The notes: generated by a model from the letters alone, not told the origin. A stretch of DNA of 64,000 bases from Azorhizobium caulinodans ORS 571 (GCF_000010525.1 NC_009937.1:5298001-5362000); one strand, 5' to 3'. Shown: positions 1 through 9,705, counted from the stretch's first letter. Made by a program: numbers and translations.

Positions 1-1
1 C

Positions 2-1582
2 ACCTATCTGTCCGAGCGGTATGAGGCGCTCACCGGCCGCTCAGGCGCCGAGTTGATGGGGCAGCCGCTGGACACGGTCCTGCACAGCATCGAGGGTCCC
101 CTGGAAAGCTGGACGGCCCGCGCCGCGGAACGGCGGGTGACGCCGCTCTCCTGCCGCTACCTCGCCTCCGACGGCACGCTGCGCCTGTGCCGGGTGGCGG
201 CGAAGGCGGTGCGTGACGCGGACGGCCATCTCATCGGCTTCCGCGGCACCGCCAGCGACATCACCGCCGAGGTGGAGGCCCATCGCAAGATGGAGCACCT
301 CGCCCTCTACGACCCGCTGACCAGCCTGCCCAACCGCACGCTGTTCATGGAATTTCTCTCCGGCGCCCTGAGCAGCATCGGCGATAGCCAGCGCCTCGTC
401 GCGGCCCTTCGCATCGGCCTCGCGAACACCCGGCAGATCACGGAGAGCTATGGCCTCGCCGCCGGCGACGCGGTGCTGGCCGAATGCGCGCTGCGGCTCA
501 AGCAAGTCATCACCGACAGCGACCTTGTGGCCCGGCTCGGGGCCGAGGACTTCGCCCTGGTCGCCACCGCACCTGGCAATGTCCTCGCGGTGAAGGACCT
601 GTGCGCCCGCGTGCAGGCGGCCCTCAATGCCCCGATCCGCCTGCCGGAAGGCGACCTGATCGACCTCTCCTGCGCCATCGGCGTGGCCCTCGCCCCCAAC
701 GACTGCATGGAGGGCGAACTGCTGCTGCGCAGTGCCGAATTCGCCCTCCAGCATGCACAGGGGGAGGAGCCGCCCGGCATCGCCTTCTTCTCCGCCGACA
801 TGACCGAGCAGGTGCAGGCCAAGCGCACGCTGGAACACGACCTGCGCCGCACCGTGGGCAGCGAGGACTTCGTCGTCCTCTATCAGCCCCGCTTCAGCGC
901 CGCGACGCAGGAGCCGGTGGCCGTGGAGGCGCTGGTGCGCTGGCTGCACCCCGGCTTCGGCCTGCTGTCGCCGGACCGCTTCATTCCGCTCGCGGAAGCC
1001 TCCGGCCTCATCGTGCCGCTGGGCGAATGGGTGCTGCGCCGGGCCTGCGCGACCATCGCCAAATGGCCCGATCTCGTTGTCTCGGTGAATGTCTCGCCGG
1101 TGCAGTTCCGGCAGGGGGAGCAGTTGCTCGAAACGGTGCGGGCCGCCCTCAAGGACAGCGGCCTGCCGCCGGAGCGGCTGGAGCTGGAAATCACCGAGAA
1201 CGTGCTGCTGGAGAATACCGAGAAGGCGCTGGACGTCCTGGTCGGCATCAAGACGCTTGGCGTGCGCCTCGCCATGGACGATTTCGGGACCGGCTATTCA
1301 TCCCTGAACTATCTGCGCAATTTCCCCTTCGACCGCATCAAGATCGACCGCCGCTTCGTGGGCGACCTCGAGCAGAGCCGCGATGCACAGGGGATCGTGG
1401 AAGCCATCATCGGGCTCGGCCGGGCGCTTAACCTTCAGGTGACCGCCGAGGGCGTGGAGACCGCCGGCCAGTTCGCCTGGCTGCGCAAGGCCGGCTGCGA
1501 GGAGCTGCAGGGCTTCCACTTCGCCCGACCCATGTCGGAAGCGGACCTCATCGCCCTCAAGCCGAGGACGCGGGCCGGCTGA
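2..1582 (+). CDS. PAS-GGDEF-EAL protein, likely c-di-GMP phosphodiesterase (5' end outside window)
   Basis: The reading frame is open from base 2 to the stop, so the true start lies upstream of the window; the TTG at 53 is not a credible start because PAS-like sequence runs through it. The visible order is the end of a PAS/PAC sensor domain (to about base 290), a GGDEF-like domain beginning at YDPLTSLPNR, and a full EAL domain. The GGDEF signature is degenerate (GAEDF, near base 540), so cyclase activity is unlikely. The EAL domain keeps its key motifs: EAL at 926-934, the ENVLLEN stretch, DDFGTGYSS and KIDRRF. That pattern predicts hydrolysis of cyclic di-GMP with the dead GGDEF domain as a possible GTP-sensing module. 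The gene converges on lysA. Family call is firm; the input signal is unknown. Confidence 0.9.
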   Translation, partial: TYLSERYEALTGRSGAELMGQPLDTVLHSIEGPLESWTARAAERRVTPLSCRYLASDGTLRLCRVAAKAVRDADGHLIGFRGTASDITAEVEAHRKMEHLALYDPLTSLPNRTLFMEFLSGALSSIGDSQRLVAALRIGLANTRQITESYGLAAGDAVLAECALRLKQVITDSDLVARLGAEDFALVATAPGNVLAVKDLCARVQAALNAPIRLPEGDLIDLSCAIGVALAPNDCMEGELLLRSAEFALQHAQGEEPPGIAFFSADMTEQVQAKRTLEHDLRRTVGSEDFVVLYQPRFSAATQEPVAVEALVRWLHPGFGLLSPDRFIPLAEASGLIVPLGEWVLRRACATIAKWPDLVVSVNVSPVQFRQGEQLLETVRAALKDSGLPPERLELEITENVLLENTEKALDVLVGIKTLGVRLAMDDFGTGYSSLNYLRNFPFDRIKIDRRFVGDLEQSRDAQGIVEAIIGLGRALNLQVTAEGVETAGQFAWLRKAGCEELQGFHFARPMSEADLIALKPRTRAG

Positions 1583-1591
1583 CGCCGGCCC
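1572..1591. terminator. Hairpin between the EAL gene and lysA, possible bidirectional terminator
   Basis: GGGCCGGC (1572-1579) pairs perfectly with GCCGGCCC (1584-1591) around a TGAC loop that contains the EAL gene's stop codon. There is no T-run on either strand, so it could act as a weak terminator or transcript-end protector for the two convergent genes. Confidence 0.35.
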
Positions 1592-1598
1592 ATTGCCA

Positions 1599-2861
1599 TC
1601 AGAACCAGGACGGCAGGCGATCGAGACCGATCAACTGCTCGACCTCCACCCGCGGACGCACCACGGCGGCCTGATGGCCGCTCACCAGCACTTCCGCGAT
1701 CAGCGGCCGGGTGTTGTAGGTGGACGCCTGCACCGCGCCATAGGCGCCGGCGGTCATCACCGCGATGAGGTCGCCGGGCATCAGTTCCGGCAGTTCGCGA
1801 TCGAGCGCGAGATAGTCGCCGGTCTCGCAGACCGGACCAACCACATCCACCTTCGCCGTGGGCGCCGACGGGCGCTGGTGCACGGGCACGATGTCGTGGT
1901 GCGCCTCGTAGAGGGTCGGGCGGATGAGATCGTTCATGGCCGCATCCACGATCACGAAGGTCTTGCCCTCGCCGTGCTTCACATAAATGACCCGTGCCAC
2001 CAGGATGCCGGCGTTGGCCACGATCATGCGGCCCATCTCGAACACCAGCGGCAGGTCGAGGCCCTTCAGCGCCCGCGTGATGACAGCCGCATAGGCGTCC
2101 GGCGAGGGGGGCACCGGATCGCCGGCCACATAAGGCACGCCGAGCCCGCCGCCGAGATCGAGATGGTGCAGCGCATGGCCCTGCGCCAGCAGGTCGCGGG
2201 CCAGTTCCGCCATCAGCAGCGTCGCATTCTCGAAGGGGCCGAGATCGGTGATCTGGCTGCCGATGTGCATGTCGATGCCGGCGACCTTCAGGCCCGGCAG
2301 CGTCGCCGCCTCCGCATAGACCGTGCGGGCGCGCGAGATCGGGATGCCGAACTTGTTCTCGGACTTGCCGGTGGAGATCTTGGCGTGGGTCTTGGCGTCC
2401 ACGTCCGGATTGATGCGGATGGAGATGTTCGCGGTGCGGCCCATGGCGGTCGCCACTTGCGACAGCGCTGAAAGCTCCGGCTCGCTCTCCACGTTGAAGC
2501 ACAGGATGCCGGCCTCCAGCGCCTGCGCCATCTCCTCGCGCGTCTTGCCGACGCCGGAGAAGACGATGCGCTCGCCGGGAATGCCCGCCGCCAGCGCCCG
2601 CTTCAGCTCACCGCCCGAGACGATGTCAGCGCCCGCGCCCATGCGGGCGAGCGTGGCGATGACCGCCTGGTTGGAATTGGCCTTCAGCGCGTAGCACAGC
2701 AGCATCTCGCGCTCGGCGAAGGCGGCCTTGAAGACCCGGTAATGCCGCTCCAGCGTGGCGGTGGAGTAGCAATAGAAGGGCGTGCCCACCTCTTCGGCGA
2801 GGGTGGCGATATCCACGTCCTCGGCCTTGAGGCGGCCGTCGTGGTGAATGAAGTGGTGCAT
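1599..2861 (-). CDS. lysA: Diaminopimelate decarboxylase
   Basis: 420 residues, the normal length for LysA. It decarboxylates meso-diaminopimelate to L-lysine, the last step of lysine synthesis, using PLP. The N-terminal TIM-barrel has the PLP-lysine motif CYALKAN near residue 60, SGGELKRAL just after, and the C-terminal substrate motif CETGDYLA. The ATG start fits the family. It is the last gene of a leftward cluster argH-bluB-lptM-lysA; argH next to the small lipoprotein and lysA is a common alphaproteobacterial order. Confident. Confidence 0.96.
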   Translation of the reverse strand: MHHFIHHDGRLKAEDVDIATLAEEVGTPFYCYSTATLERHYRVFKAAFAEREMLLCYALKANSNQAVIATLARMGAGADIVSGGELKRALAAGIPGERIVFSGVGKTREEMAQALEAGILCFNVESEPELSALSQVATAMGRTANISIRINPDVDAKTHAKISTGKSENKFGIPISRARTVYAEAATLPGLKVAGIDMHIGSQITDLGPFENATLLMAELARDLLAQGHALHHLDLGGGLGVPYVAGDPVPPSPDAYAAVITRALKGLDLPLVFEMGRMIVANAGILVARVIYVKHGEGKTFVIVDAAMNDLIRPTLYEAHHDIVPVHQRPSAPTAKVDVVGPVCETGDYLALDRELPELMPGDLIAVMTAGAYGAVQASTYNTRPLIAEVLVSGHQAAVVRPRVEVEQLIGLDRLPSWF

Positions 2862-3010
2862 GGCGGGCCTTGCGCGGTGATCGCCAGCGCTTCGGCGGGA
2901 GGCGCCCGGCCGCGCATGGCGGGCCGGAGCGGACGCCCGGCGGCACTGGCCGGAAGCCGGAAGGGGCGTCGCTCAGCCCCTTCGGCAGGAAAACGGGCGG
3001 AGCGCGCTCC

Positions 3011-3445
3011 TCAGAGCAGCCCGTCGAGGATGAAGGGCCGATCCGGCCGCTGGATCTTGTCCAGGCTCACCGGCGCGCTGGTGATCGAGCCCTTGGCGCC
3101 GCCGGACGCGCTGCCCGTGGTCGAGCGCGTGGTGTTGGTGGTCGTGGTGGCGACCGTCGGGGTCGGCGCGGAGCTGTTGGCGGACGAGGTGCTGGTGGAG
3201 CGGCCGGCATCGGACTGTTCCGCCCAGGCGGTGGGCGAGGGCTCGGCAGCCGGCGTCATGGGCGCAGCCGCGGCGGCGCTCGCCGCAGGAGTGCCTGCCG
3301 CAGCCGGTTGCGCGGCGCCGGTCTGTGTCGTCCCGGTCTTGGTGCCGCCCGGCGGCTCCAGCGGACCTTTCACGCCGCAGCCGGCGAGCGTCCCGGCGCA
3401 GGCGAGGACGAGCAACAGGGCGGGAATGCGAAAGCGTCGGGACAC
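3011..3445 (-). CDS. lptM: Small LptM-like (YifL-type) outer-membrane lipoprotein
   Basis: 144 residues. The N-terminus is a lipoprotein signal: Arg-rich start, hydrophobic core and lipobox LAGC with Cys23 as the lipidation site, followed directly by GVKGPLEPP, the conserved signature of the short LptM/YifL family that sits beside lysA in many proteobacteria. The remainder is low-complexity Ala/Thr/Ser/Pro sequence, longer than the enterobacterial version. In E. coli LptM helps LptD mature; the same role here is inference. It lies between bluB and lysA on the same strand, consistent with cotranscription. Confidence 0.82.
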   Translation of the reverse strand: MSRRFRIPALLLVLACAGTLAGCGVKGPLEPPGGTKTGTTQTGAAQPAAAGTPAASAAAAAPMTPAAEPSPTAWAEQSDAGRSTSTSSANSSAPTPTVATTTTNTTRSTTGSASGGAKGSITSAPVSLDKIQRPDRPFILDGLL

Positions 3446-3510
3446 GGAACACCTCGGACAAGATCGCCGCCACTATAGCGGCCGGCACTGCAAAGGCGAG
3501 CCCCCGCCGA

Positions 3511-4149
3511 TCACCGTCGTATCAGGAAGGTTTCCGGCGGGCGACGACATTCCCAGCCCGCCGTCTCCAGCGTCGGCACCTCATGGTCCGCGCGCGCAAA
3601 GCCGATGCACAGATAGCCGACGAAATGCCACGTGGCGGGCACCTCGAGCGTGGCGGCGAGCGGCGCCGGATCGAGGATGGAGACCCAGCCTACGCCGATG
3701 CCCTCCGCCCGCGCCGCCAGCCAGAGGGTATGGATCGCCAGTACGGCGGAATAATCGAGCGCCTCCGGCATGGTGCGGCGCCCGAGACCGTGGCCCTGCT
3801 CCGTCGAGGGATCGGCGAACACTGCGACGTGGCAGGGCGCATCGTCGAGCCCCGCCAGCTTCAGCCGGGCATAGAGCCCCTGCCGCTCGCCGGGCTCGGC
3901 GGCCAGCGCCTCGCCATTGGCGCGCTCGAAATTCGCCCGTACGGCCGCCCGCCGGGCGGGATCGTCCACGAGGACGAAGCGCCAGGGCTGGGAGAGGCCG
4001 ACCGACGGCGCAAGGCAGGCGGTGGCGAGGAGGCGCTCCAGCGCCCCCTGCGGAAGTGGATCGGGACGGAAGGCACGCACATCCCGGCGCCAGGCGAAAA
4101 GCTCATGGAGCTCCGCGCGGAAGGCGTCGGAAAAGCGCGGCGCGCTCAC
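3511..4149 (-). CDS. bluB: 5,6-dimethylbenzimidazole synthase (BluB, nitroreductase fold)
   Basis: 212 residues. BluB uses oxygen to break down FMNH2 and make 5,6-dimethylbenzimidazole, the lower ligand of cobalamin. Family landmarks are RRDVR near the N-terminus, [13 protein letters not shown] for flavin binding, [10 protein letters not shown], and the C-terminal LETAGW. The start is GTG at 4149, overlapping the argH stop by four bases (GTGA), so it is translationally coupled to argH. Finding bluB between argH and lptM/lysA is not the usual order. No other cobalamin genes are in the window. A generic nitroreductase is the alternative, but the LETAGW tail favours BluB. Confidence 0.85.
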   Translation of the reverse strand: MSAPRFSDAFRAELHELFAWRRDVRAFRPDPLPQGALERLLATACLAPSVGLSQPWRFVLVDDPARRAAVRANFERANGEALAAEPGERQGLYARLKLAGLDDAPCHVAVFADPSTEQGHGLGRRTMPEALDYSAVLAIHTLWLAARAEGIGVGWVSILDPAPLAATLEVPATWHFVGYLCIGFARADHEVPTLETAGWECRRPPETFLIRR

Positions 4150-5534
4150 GCCGCCGGGCCGAGCTTCTTCAGCCAGCGGCGGGCCTGCTGCCGCACGCGG
4201 GCCGGAGCGGTGCCGCCGTAGCTGGTGCGGCTGCGCACGGAATTGGTGACGGAGAGCACCGAGAACACATCCTGGGTGATGCGCTTCTCGACGCCCTGCA
4301 TCTCCTCCAGCGAGAGGCGATGAAGCGGCACACCGCGCTCCGAGGCGAGCGCGACGATGCGGCCGGTGACATGATGGGCCTCACGGAACGGAATGTTCAG
4401 CGTGCGCACCAGCCAGTCCGCGAGATCAGTGGCCGTGGCATAACCCTGACCGGCCGCCGCCTTCATGCGGGTGGCTTCCGGCTCCATGTCGCGGACCATG
4501 CCGGCGATGGCGGCGATCACCAGCGAGAGCGCGGAGAGGGCATCGAAGGTGCCTTCCTTGTCCTCCTGCGTGTCCTTCGCATAGGCGAGCGGCAGGCCCT
4601 TCATCACCACCAGGATGCCGGTGAGGGCGCCGATGATGCGGCCGGACTTGGCGCGGGCGAGTTCCGCCGCGTCCGGATTGCGCTTCTGCGGCATGATGGA
4701 CGAGCCGGTGGTGAAGGCGTCCGTGAGCTTGACGAGGCCGAAGGCCGGCGACGTCCAGATCACGATCTCCTCCGCGAAACGGGAGAGATGGACGGCGCAG
4801 ATGGACGCCGCCGCCAGGGTCTCCATCACGAAGTCGCGGTCGGAGACGCCATCGAGCGAATTGGCGGTCGGCCGGTCGAAGCCGAGCGCGGCGGCGGTCG
4901 CCTCCCGGTCGATGGGGAAGGACGTGCCGGCGAGCGCCGCCGAACCGAGCGGGGATTCATTGAGGCGCTTGCGCGCATCGGCAAACCGGCCCCGGTCGCG
5001 ACCCAGCATTTCCACATAGGCCATAAGGTGATGACCGAAAGTGACCGGCTGGGCGTTTTGAAGATGGGTGAAGCCGGGCATCACCGTCCCGGCATGGGCG
5101 AGCGCCTTTTCCGCCAGCGCGCGCTGGAGATCTGCCATCTGCTCGTCCAGCGTGTCGATGGTGTCGCGCACATAGAGGCGGAAGTCGGTGGCCACCTGAT
5201 CGTTGCGCGACCGGGCGGTGTGCAGGCGGCCCGCGGGCGCGCCGATCAGCTCCGCCAGACGCGACTCCACGTTCATATGGATGTCTTCGAGATCGCGGCG
5301 GAAGGTGAACTTGCCGGCCTCGATCTCTGACAGGATCGTGTCTAGACCCTTCTGTATCTTCTGCGCATCCTTCGCCGCAATGATCTTCTGGGCGGACAGC
5401 ATGGCCGCGTGGGCCTTGGAGCCTGCGATGTCCTGCGCATAGAGACGCTGATCGAAGCCGATGGAGACGTTGATCTCCTCCATGATAGCGTCCGGACCGG
5501 TGGAGAACCGCCCGCCCCACATCTTGTTGCTCAT
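4146..5534 (-). CDS. argH: Argininosuccinate lyase
   Basis: 462 residues, the family norm. It splits argininosuccinate into arginine and fumarate, the final step of arginine synthesis. Seen motifs: MWGGRF at the N-terminus, [28 protein letters not shown], and the fumarase-superfamily signature [19 protein letters not shown] ribosome-binding site sits at 5540-5545. It starts the leftward cluster argH-bluB-lptM-lysA. Its start codon is only 12 bases from the divergent tlpA start. Confidence 0.97.
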   Translation of the reverse strand: MSNKMWGGRFSTGPDAIMEEINVSIGFDQRLYAQDIAGSKAHAAMLSAQKIIAAKDAQKIQKGLDTILSEIEAGKFTFRRDLEDIHMNVESRLAELIGAPAGRLHTARSRNDQVATDFRLYVRDTIDTLDEQMADLQRALAEKALAHAGTVMPGFTHLQNAQPVTFGHHLMAYVEMLGRDRGRFADARKRLNESPLGSAALAGTSFPIDREATAAALGFDRPTANSLDGVSDRDFVMETLAAASICAVHLSRFAEEIVIWTSPAFGLVKLTDAFTTGSSIMPQKRNPDAAELARAKSGRIIGALTGILVVMKGLPLAYAKDTQEDKEGTFDALSALSLVIAAIAGMVRDMEPEATRMKAAAGQGYATATDLADWLVRTLNIPFREAHHVTGRIVALASERGVPLHRLSLEEMQGVEKRITQDVFSVLSVTNSVRSRTSYGGTAPARVRQQARRWLKKLGPAA

Positions 5535-5546
5535 GACGGACCTCCG

Positions 5547-6317
5547 ATGACCGATGCCAACCTGCCGCGCCCGGATGATGCCCCCGGCGCGCCTCCCGCC
5601 AAGACCCCGACCGCAGCCGCCGGCAAGCCGGGGCGCATGATCGGTCTGGTGGCGGGAGCGGCGGTTCTGGGGGCCGTGACCGGCGCGCTCGCCCTATACG
5701 GGATGAATGGGCTCAAGGGCAATGCGTCCGCAACGAAACCTCTGCCGGACGGCACCGTGCCCGCCGCCACTGCCGCCATATCCGATCCCGACTGCGCCGG
5801 CGCGGTCGCCACCGCCAAGCGCCTCGCTCCCTTCGCCAAGGGCGAGCTTGCGGCACTGAGCCTTGCCACCGAGCCGCGCCGGCTGCCCCCGCTCACCTTC
5901 ACCGACGGGGCCGGCAAACCGGTGACGCTGGCCGACTTCAAGGGCAAGACCCTGCTGGTGAACCTCTGGGCCACCTGGTGCGTGCCCTGCCGGAAGGAAA
6001 TGCCGGCCCTCGACACGCTGGAGAAGGAGCAGGGCAGCGCCGACTTCCAGGTTCTGGCCATCAATCTCGACACCAAGGATCCGAAGAAGCCCCGCGCCTT
6101 CCTGGACGAGATCGGCGTCTCCTCCCTCGCCTTCCACGCGGACCCGGAAACCAAGACTTTCCAGGCGCTGCGGAGCGTGGGGCGCGGCTTCGGCCTGCCC
6201 ACCACCCTTCTCGTGGACGCCAAGGGCTGCGAGATCGGCTACCTCGCCGGCCCCGCCGAATGGGCGTCGGAGGACGCGCAGACGCTCATCCGGCAAGCGG
6301 TCGGCAAGGGGGTGTGA
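5547..6317 (+). CDS. tlpA: Membrane-anchored thiol:disulfide reductase TlpA
   Basis: 256 residues from the ATG at 5547; upstream in-frame codons would run back into argH. Residues 1-30 are a Pro/Ala-rich cytoplasmic stretch, 31-51 a transmembrane anchor, and 110-256 a thioredoxin domain with the active site WCVPC (Cys145, Cys148). Two further cysteines (83, 228) could form the extra structural disulfide known from Bradyrhizobium TlpA. TlpA reduces periplasmic thiols needed to build the copper site of cytochrome aa3 oxidase. It is divergent from argH, as in other rhizobia. The exact partner is inferred from the family. Confidence 0.88.
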   Translation: MTDANLPRPDDAPGAPPAKTPTAAAGKPGRMIGLVAGAAVLGAVTGALALYGMNGLKGNASATKPLPDGTVPAATAAISDPDCAGAVATAKRLAPFAKGELAALSLATEPRRLPPLTFTDGAGKPVTLADFKGKTLLVNLWATWCVPCRKEMPALDTLEKEQGSADFQVLAINLDTKDPKKPRAFLDEIGVSSLAFHADPETKTFQALRSVGRGFGLPTTLLVDAKGCEIGYLAGPAEWASEDAQTLIRQAVGKGV

Positions 6318-6438
6318 GGGGGACAGGCGGCATGATCGGTGCGCAGCGTTCCTTGATCGACACCGTTGCGATGTCTGCGATCGGCATCCCAGCGGGTGCC
6401 CATTCGCTTTATCGCGGACCTGATCTCACACCCGTGGT

Positions 6439-6654
6439 ATGGTTCAGTCTATGCCAGCCCTTGATATTGCTCAGCTGACCCCACGCGAACGGCTCGACCT
6501 GATAGCCGAGTTGTGGGACAGCCTTGCCCCTGAAGACGTTCGCCTGACCCCAGCCCAGGACGCGGAGCTGGCCCGGCGCATGGCAACCTTTGACGCGGAT
6601 CGCGCCGACGCGGTGCCGTGGGCGGAAGTCGAGCGCCAGCTAGACCGCCAGTGA
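6439..6654 (+). CDS. Addiction-module antitoxin (RelB/ParD-like, TIGR02574 type)
   Basis: 71 residues from ATG 6439, or 67 from the second ATG at 6451; neither has a clear ribosome-binding site. The sequence shows the short family pattern: LTPRERLDLIAELWDSL followed by an acidic, helical C-terminus, as in small antitoxins that wrap around ParE/RelE toxins. The next gene starts on the very next base, which supports a two-gene toxin-antitoxin operon. Antitoxins of this group usually repress their own promoter. Confidence 0.82.
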   Translation: MVQSMPALDIAQLTPRERLDLIAELWDSLAPEDVRLTPAQDAELARRMATFDADRADAVPWAEVERQLDRQ

Positions 6655-6951
6655 ATGCCACGCGTCTTGTTCCTGCCCGCCGCTCGGGCCGACCTTGCCG
6701 ACGCACTGGCGTGGTATGGGACGCACGCTCCACAGATGGTGCCACAGTTTCGTGCCGCGCTCGGGGCAGTGGTCCGGCGCATGGAGGAAAACCCGCGTCA
6801 GTTTCGACGGGCCTCCCACAATACCCGCCACGCCCTGATGCGCAGATTTCCCTATGTGGTCATCTTTCGGGACGAGCCGGAGGCGGCATATGTGATCGCC
6901 ATATTCCACGCCAGCCGCGCCCCTCGATCCTGGCAGGGGCGGCTGCCGTAA
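6655..6951 (+). CDS. ParE/RelE-family toxin
   Basis: 98 residues. It begins at 6655, directly after the antitoxin stop (TGA ATG with no gap). Typical features are the N-terminal LPAARADLADALAWY helix, the central RRASHNTRHALMRRFPYVVIFR strand region and a basic character. RelE relatives cleave mRNA in the ribosome and ParE relatives poison gyrase; the sequence alone does not separate the two, although the PYVVIFR strand is common in ParE-type proteins. Followed by a terminator that belongs to the opposite-strand hbd gene. Confidence 0.85.
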   Translation: MPRVLFLPAARADLADALAWYGTHAPQMVPQFRAALGAVVRRMEENPRQFRRASHNTRHALMRRFPYVVIFRDEPEAAYVIAIFHASRAPRSWQGRLP

Positions 6952-6995
6952 CCCAAGCCGGATGGTCAGGGAATGGCGGCATAGAGCAGCGCCCC

Positions 6996-7024
6996 AAACA
7001 AAAAGCCCGCCATCGCGGCGGGCT
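6996..7024 (-). terminator. Rho-independent terminator of the etfB-etfA-hbd cluster
   Basis: On the minus strand AGCCCGCC and GGCGGGCT (7017-7024 and 7004-7011) form a perfect 8-bp stem with a 5-base loop, followed by TTTTTGTTT. It lies 36 bases past the hbd stop. Confidence 0.85.
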
Positions 7025-7059
7025 AGTCATCTTCGGTCGGGAAGAACGGGCTTCCACCC

Positions 7060-7941
7060 TCAGCGGGTCGGCACCGGCTTTTCGCCGCGATAGTCGTAGA
7101 AGCCGCGCTGCGTCTTCCGGCCGAGCCAGCCGGCTTCCACATACTTCACCAGCAGCGGGCAGGGGCGGTACTTGGAGTCCGCGAGGCCCTCGTGCAGCAC
7201 CTGCATGATGGCGAGGCAGGTATCGAGGCCGATGAAGTCCGCCAGCTGCAGCGGGCCCATGGGGTGGTTGGCACCGAGCTTCATGGCGCGGTCGATGGCA
7301 TCCACGGAGCCCACGCCCTCATAGAGGGTGTAGATGGCCTCGTTGATCATCGGCAGCAGGATGCGGTTGACGATGAAGGCCGGGAAGTCCTCGGCCACCG
7401 CATAGGTCTTGTGCAGCTTGGTGACGAAGGCCTTGGAACTCTCGAAGGTGTCGTCATCGGTGGCGATGCCGCGCACCAGCTCCACCAGCTCCATGAGCGG
7501 CACCGGATTCATGAAGTGAATGCCGATAAAGCGTTCAGGGCGGTCCGTGGAGGCGCCGAGGCGGGTGATGGAGATCGACGACGTGTTGCTCGCCAGCAGC
7601 GCGTCCGGCCGCAGCACCTTGCACACGTCGGAGAAGATCTTGCGCTTGACCTCTTCACGCTCGGTGGCGGATTCGATCACGAGGTCGCACTCGGCCAGAT
7701 CCTCGAGCGCGCTGCCGGTGGCGATGCGCTTCAGCGCCGCCTGCCGGTCGTCCTCGCTCACGGTGCCCTTGGACACCTGCTTGGCCATGTTGCCGTTGAT
7801 GGTGGCGAGGCCCGAGCGCACGCGCTCCGGGTCCTGATCGTTCAGCACCACGTCGAAACCGGCGAGGGCGCACACGTGGGCAATCCCGTTGCCCATCTGG
7901 CCGGCGCCGATCACCCCGACCTTCTTGATCTCGAGCGACAT
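7060..7941 (-). CDS. hbd: 3-hydroxybutyryl-CoA dehydrogenase
   Basis: 293 residues from the ATG at 7941; a longer frame to 8007 adds an Arg/Pro-rich tail not typical of the family. The Rossmann motif GVIGAGQMGNGIA opens the protein, and the middle has SNTSSISIT and HFMNPVPLMELVE, typical of short 3-hydroxyacyl-CoA dehydrogenases, with FIVNRILLPMINEA in the C-terminal helical domain. It interconverts 3-hydroxybutyryl-CoA and acetoacetyl-CoA with NAD(H). Downstream of etfB-etfA by 70 bases on the same strand, it fits butyryl/acyl-CoA and PHB-related metabolism. Confidence 0.93.
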   Translation of the reverse strand: MSLEIKKVGVIGAGQMGNGIAHVCALAGFDVVLNDQDPERVRSGLATINGNMAKQVSKGTVSEDDRQAALKRIATGSALEDLAECDLVIESATEREEVKRKIFSDVCKVLRPDALLASNTSSISITRLGASTDRPERFIGIHFMNPVPLMELVELVRGIATDDDTFESSKAFVTKLHKTYAVAEDFPAFIVNRILLPMINEAIYTLYEGVGSVDAIDRAMKLGANHPMGPLQLADFIGLDTCLAIMQVLHEGLADSKYRPCPLLVKYVEAGWLGRKTQRGFYDYRGEKPVPTR

Positions 7942-8011
7942 GATCTCAGGAGTCTCTCGGCTCGCGGTTTGAGAGGCATCCGGCGCGGGCCTCCCGCGCC
8001 GGATCATAAGG

Positions 8012-8956
8012 TCAGCCCTTGGCCTTGGCGACTTCCGCCTTCAGCTCGGGCACGATGGCGAAGAGGTCACCCACGAGGCCGTAGTCGGCCACCTGGAAGA
8101 TCGGGGCCTCCTCGTCCTTGTTGATGGCGACGATGACCTTGGAGTCCTTCATGCCGGCAAGGTGCTGGATGGCACCGGAGATGCCGACTGCGACATAAAG
8201 CTCGGGGGCGACGACCTTGCCGGTCTGGCCCACCTGCCAGTCGTTCGGGGCATAGCCGGCGTCCACCGCCGCGCGGGAGGCGCCCACCGCCGCGCCGAAG
8301 GCATCCGCCAGCGGCTCGATCACCTCGGTGAACTTCTCCTTGGACTGGAGAGCCCGGCCGCCGGAGACGATGATCTTCGCCGCCGTCAGTTCCGGACGGT
8401 CGGATACCGCAAGGCTCTCGTCCACGAAGGACGACACACCCGGATCAGCCTGCGCCGACACCGCCTCGATGGCGGCGGAACCACCGGTGCCGGTGGCGCC
8501 GAAGGAGGCCGTGCGCACGGTGATGACCTTCTTGGCATCCGTGCTCTGCACCGTCTGGATGGCGTTGCCGGCATAGATGGGACGCTCGAACGTGTCGGGC
8601 GAGACCACCTTGATGATGTCGGACAGCTGCATCACGTCGAGGAGCGCGGCAACGCGCGGCAGGACGTTCTTGGCCACCGCCGTCGAGGGGCCGACGATGG
8701 CATCATAGCCACCGGCCAGCGAGACGATGAGCGCCGCCAGCGGCTCGGCGAGGCGGTGCGCATAGAGGGCGTCGTCCGCCAGCAGCACCTTCTCCACGCC
8801 CGCGAGCTGGGCCGCCGCCTCGGCGACGCCCTTGGCGTTCTGGCCGGCCACCAGCACATGCACCGGACCGCCGAGCTGGGCAGCGGCGGTGAGCGCCTTG
8901 GCGGTGACGCCGTTGAGAGACGTATTGTCGTGTTCGGCGAGAAGCAGCGTCGCCAT
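8012..8956 (-). CDS. etfA: Electron transfer flavoprotein alpha subunit
   Basis: 314 residues. The C-terminal FAD domain is complete: [28 protein letters not shown] and [20 protein letters not shown]. With EtfB it accepts electrons from acyl-CoA and other flavin dehydrogenases and hands them to ETF:quinone oxidoreductase. Its ATG overlaps the etfB stop by one base (TGATG), so the subunits are translationally coupled and made in equal amounts. Confidence 0.97.
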   Translation of the reverse strand: MATLLLAEHDNTSLNGVTAKALTAAAQLGGPVHVLVAGQNAKGVAEAAAQLAGVEKVLLADDALYAHRLAEPLAALIVSLAGGYDAIVGPSTAVAKNVLPRVAALLDVMQLSDIIKVVSPDTFERPIYAGNAIQTVQSTDAKKVITVRTASFGATGTGGSAAIEAVSAQADPGVSSFVDESLAVSDRPELTAAKIIVSGGRALQSKEKFTEVIEPLADAFGAAVGASRAAVDAGYAPNDWQVGQTGKVVAPELYVAVGISGAIQHLAGMKDSKVIVAINKDEEAPIFQVADYGLVGDLFAIVPELKAEVAKAKG

Positions 8957-9705
8957 CAGATCACCCCCGCCTCGTCCTTGAGCTTGGACACGAGTTCAGC
9001 CACCGAACCCACCTTCACGCCCGCCTTGCGGCCCGCCGGCTCGGCTGTGTTGAGCACCTTGAGGCGCGGCGCGACGCTGACGCCATAGGCATCGGGCGTC
9101 TTCTCGTCGATGGGCTTCTTCTTCGCCTTCATGATGTTGGGCAGCGAGGCGTAGCGCGGCTCATTGAGGCGAAGGTCGGTGGTCACGATGGCCGGCAGCG
9201 CGAGGCGCACGGTCTGGAGGCCGCCGTCGATCTCACGGGTGATGAGAGCGGCATCGCCGTCGATCACCACCTTGGACGCGAACGTGCCCTGGCCCCAGCC
9301 GAGGAGCGCCGCCAGCATCTGGCCGGTCTGGTTCGAATCGTCATCAATGGCCTGCTTGCCGAGGATGACCAGCTTCGGCGCCTCCTCGCCGATCACGGCC
9401 TTGAGGATCTTGGCGACGGCGAGCGGCTCCACCGTTTCGTCCGTCTTCACCAGGATGCCGCGGTCGGCGCCCATGGCGAGGGCGGTACGGATGGTTTCGG
9501 AAGCCTGGGCCGGTCCGATAGACACGGCGACCACCTCGGTGGCGATGCCCGCTTCCTTGAGACGGAGCGCCTCTTCGACGGCGATCTCGTCGAAGGGGTT
9601 CATGGACATCTTCACGTGGGCGAGTTCGACGCCGGTCCCGTCGGATTTGACCCGTACCTTGACGTTGTAATCGACCACTCGTTTGACGGGTACCAGGACC
9701 TTCAT
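8956..9705 (-). CDS. etfB: Electron transfer flavoprotein beta subunit
   Basis: 249 residues from the ATG at 9705, which has a GGAGCG ribosome-binding site seven bases upstream; an in-frame start at 9720 is less likely. The protein opens [14 protein letters not shown] and has [17 protein letters not shown] and the adenine-nucleotide-binding region [17 protein letters not shown], all diagnostic for EtfB. First gene of etfB-etfA-hbd. Confidence 0.97.
   Translation of the reverse strand: MKVLVPVKRVVDYNVKVRVKSDGTGVELAHVKMSMNPFDEIAVEEALRLKEAGIATEVVAVSIGPAQASETIRTALAMGADRGILVKTDETVEPLAVAKILKAVIGEEAPKLVILGKQAIDDDSNQTGQMLAALLGWGQGTFASKVVIDGDAALITREIDGGLQTVRLALPAIVTTDLRLNEPRYASLPNIMKAKKKPIDEKTPDAYGVSVAPRLKVLNTAEPAGRKAGVKVGSVAELVSKLKDEAGVI

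Noticed and set aside
2742-5330. An 862-codon frame antisense to lysA, lptM, bluB and argH
   Set aside because: It crosses four confident genes on the other strand and has an Arg/Ala/Gly-rich composition typical of non-coding frames in GC-rich DNA.
9330-9350. GGTTCGAATC, a T-loop-like string
   Set aside because: It lies inside the conserved etfB coding region (SNQTGQM) and has no surrounding tRNA structure.
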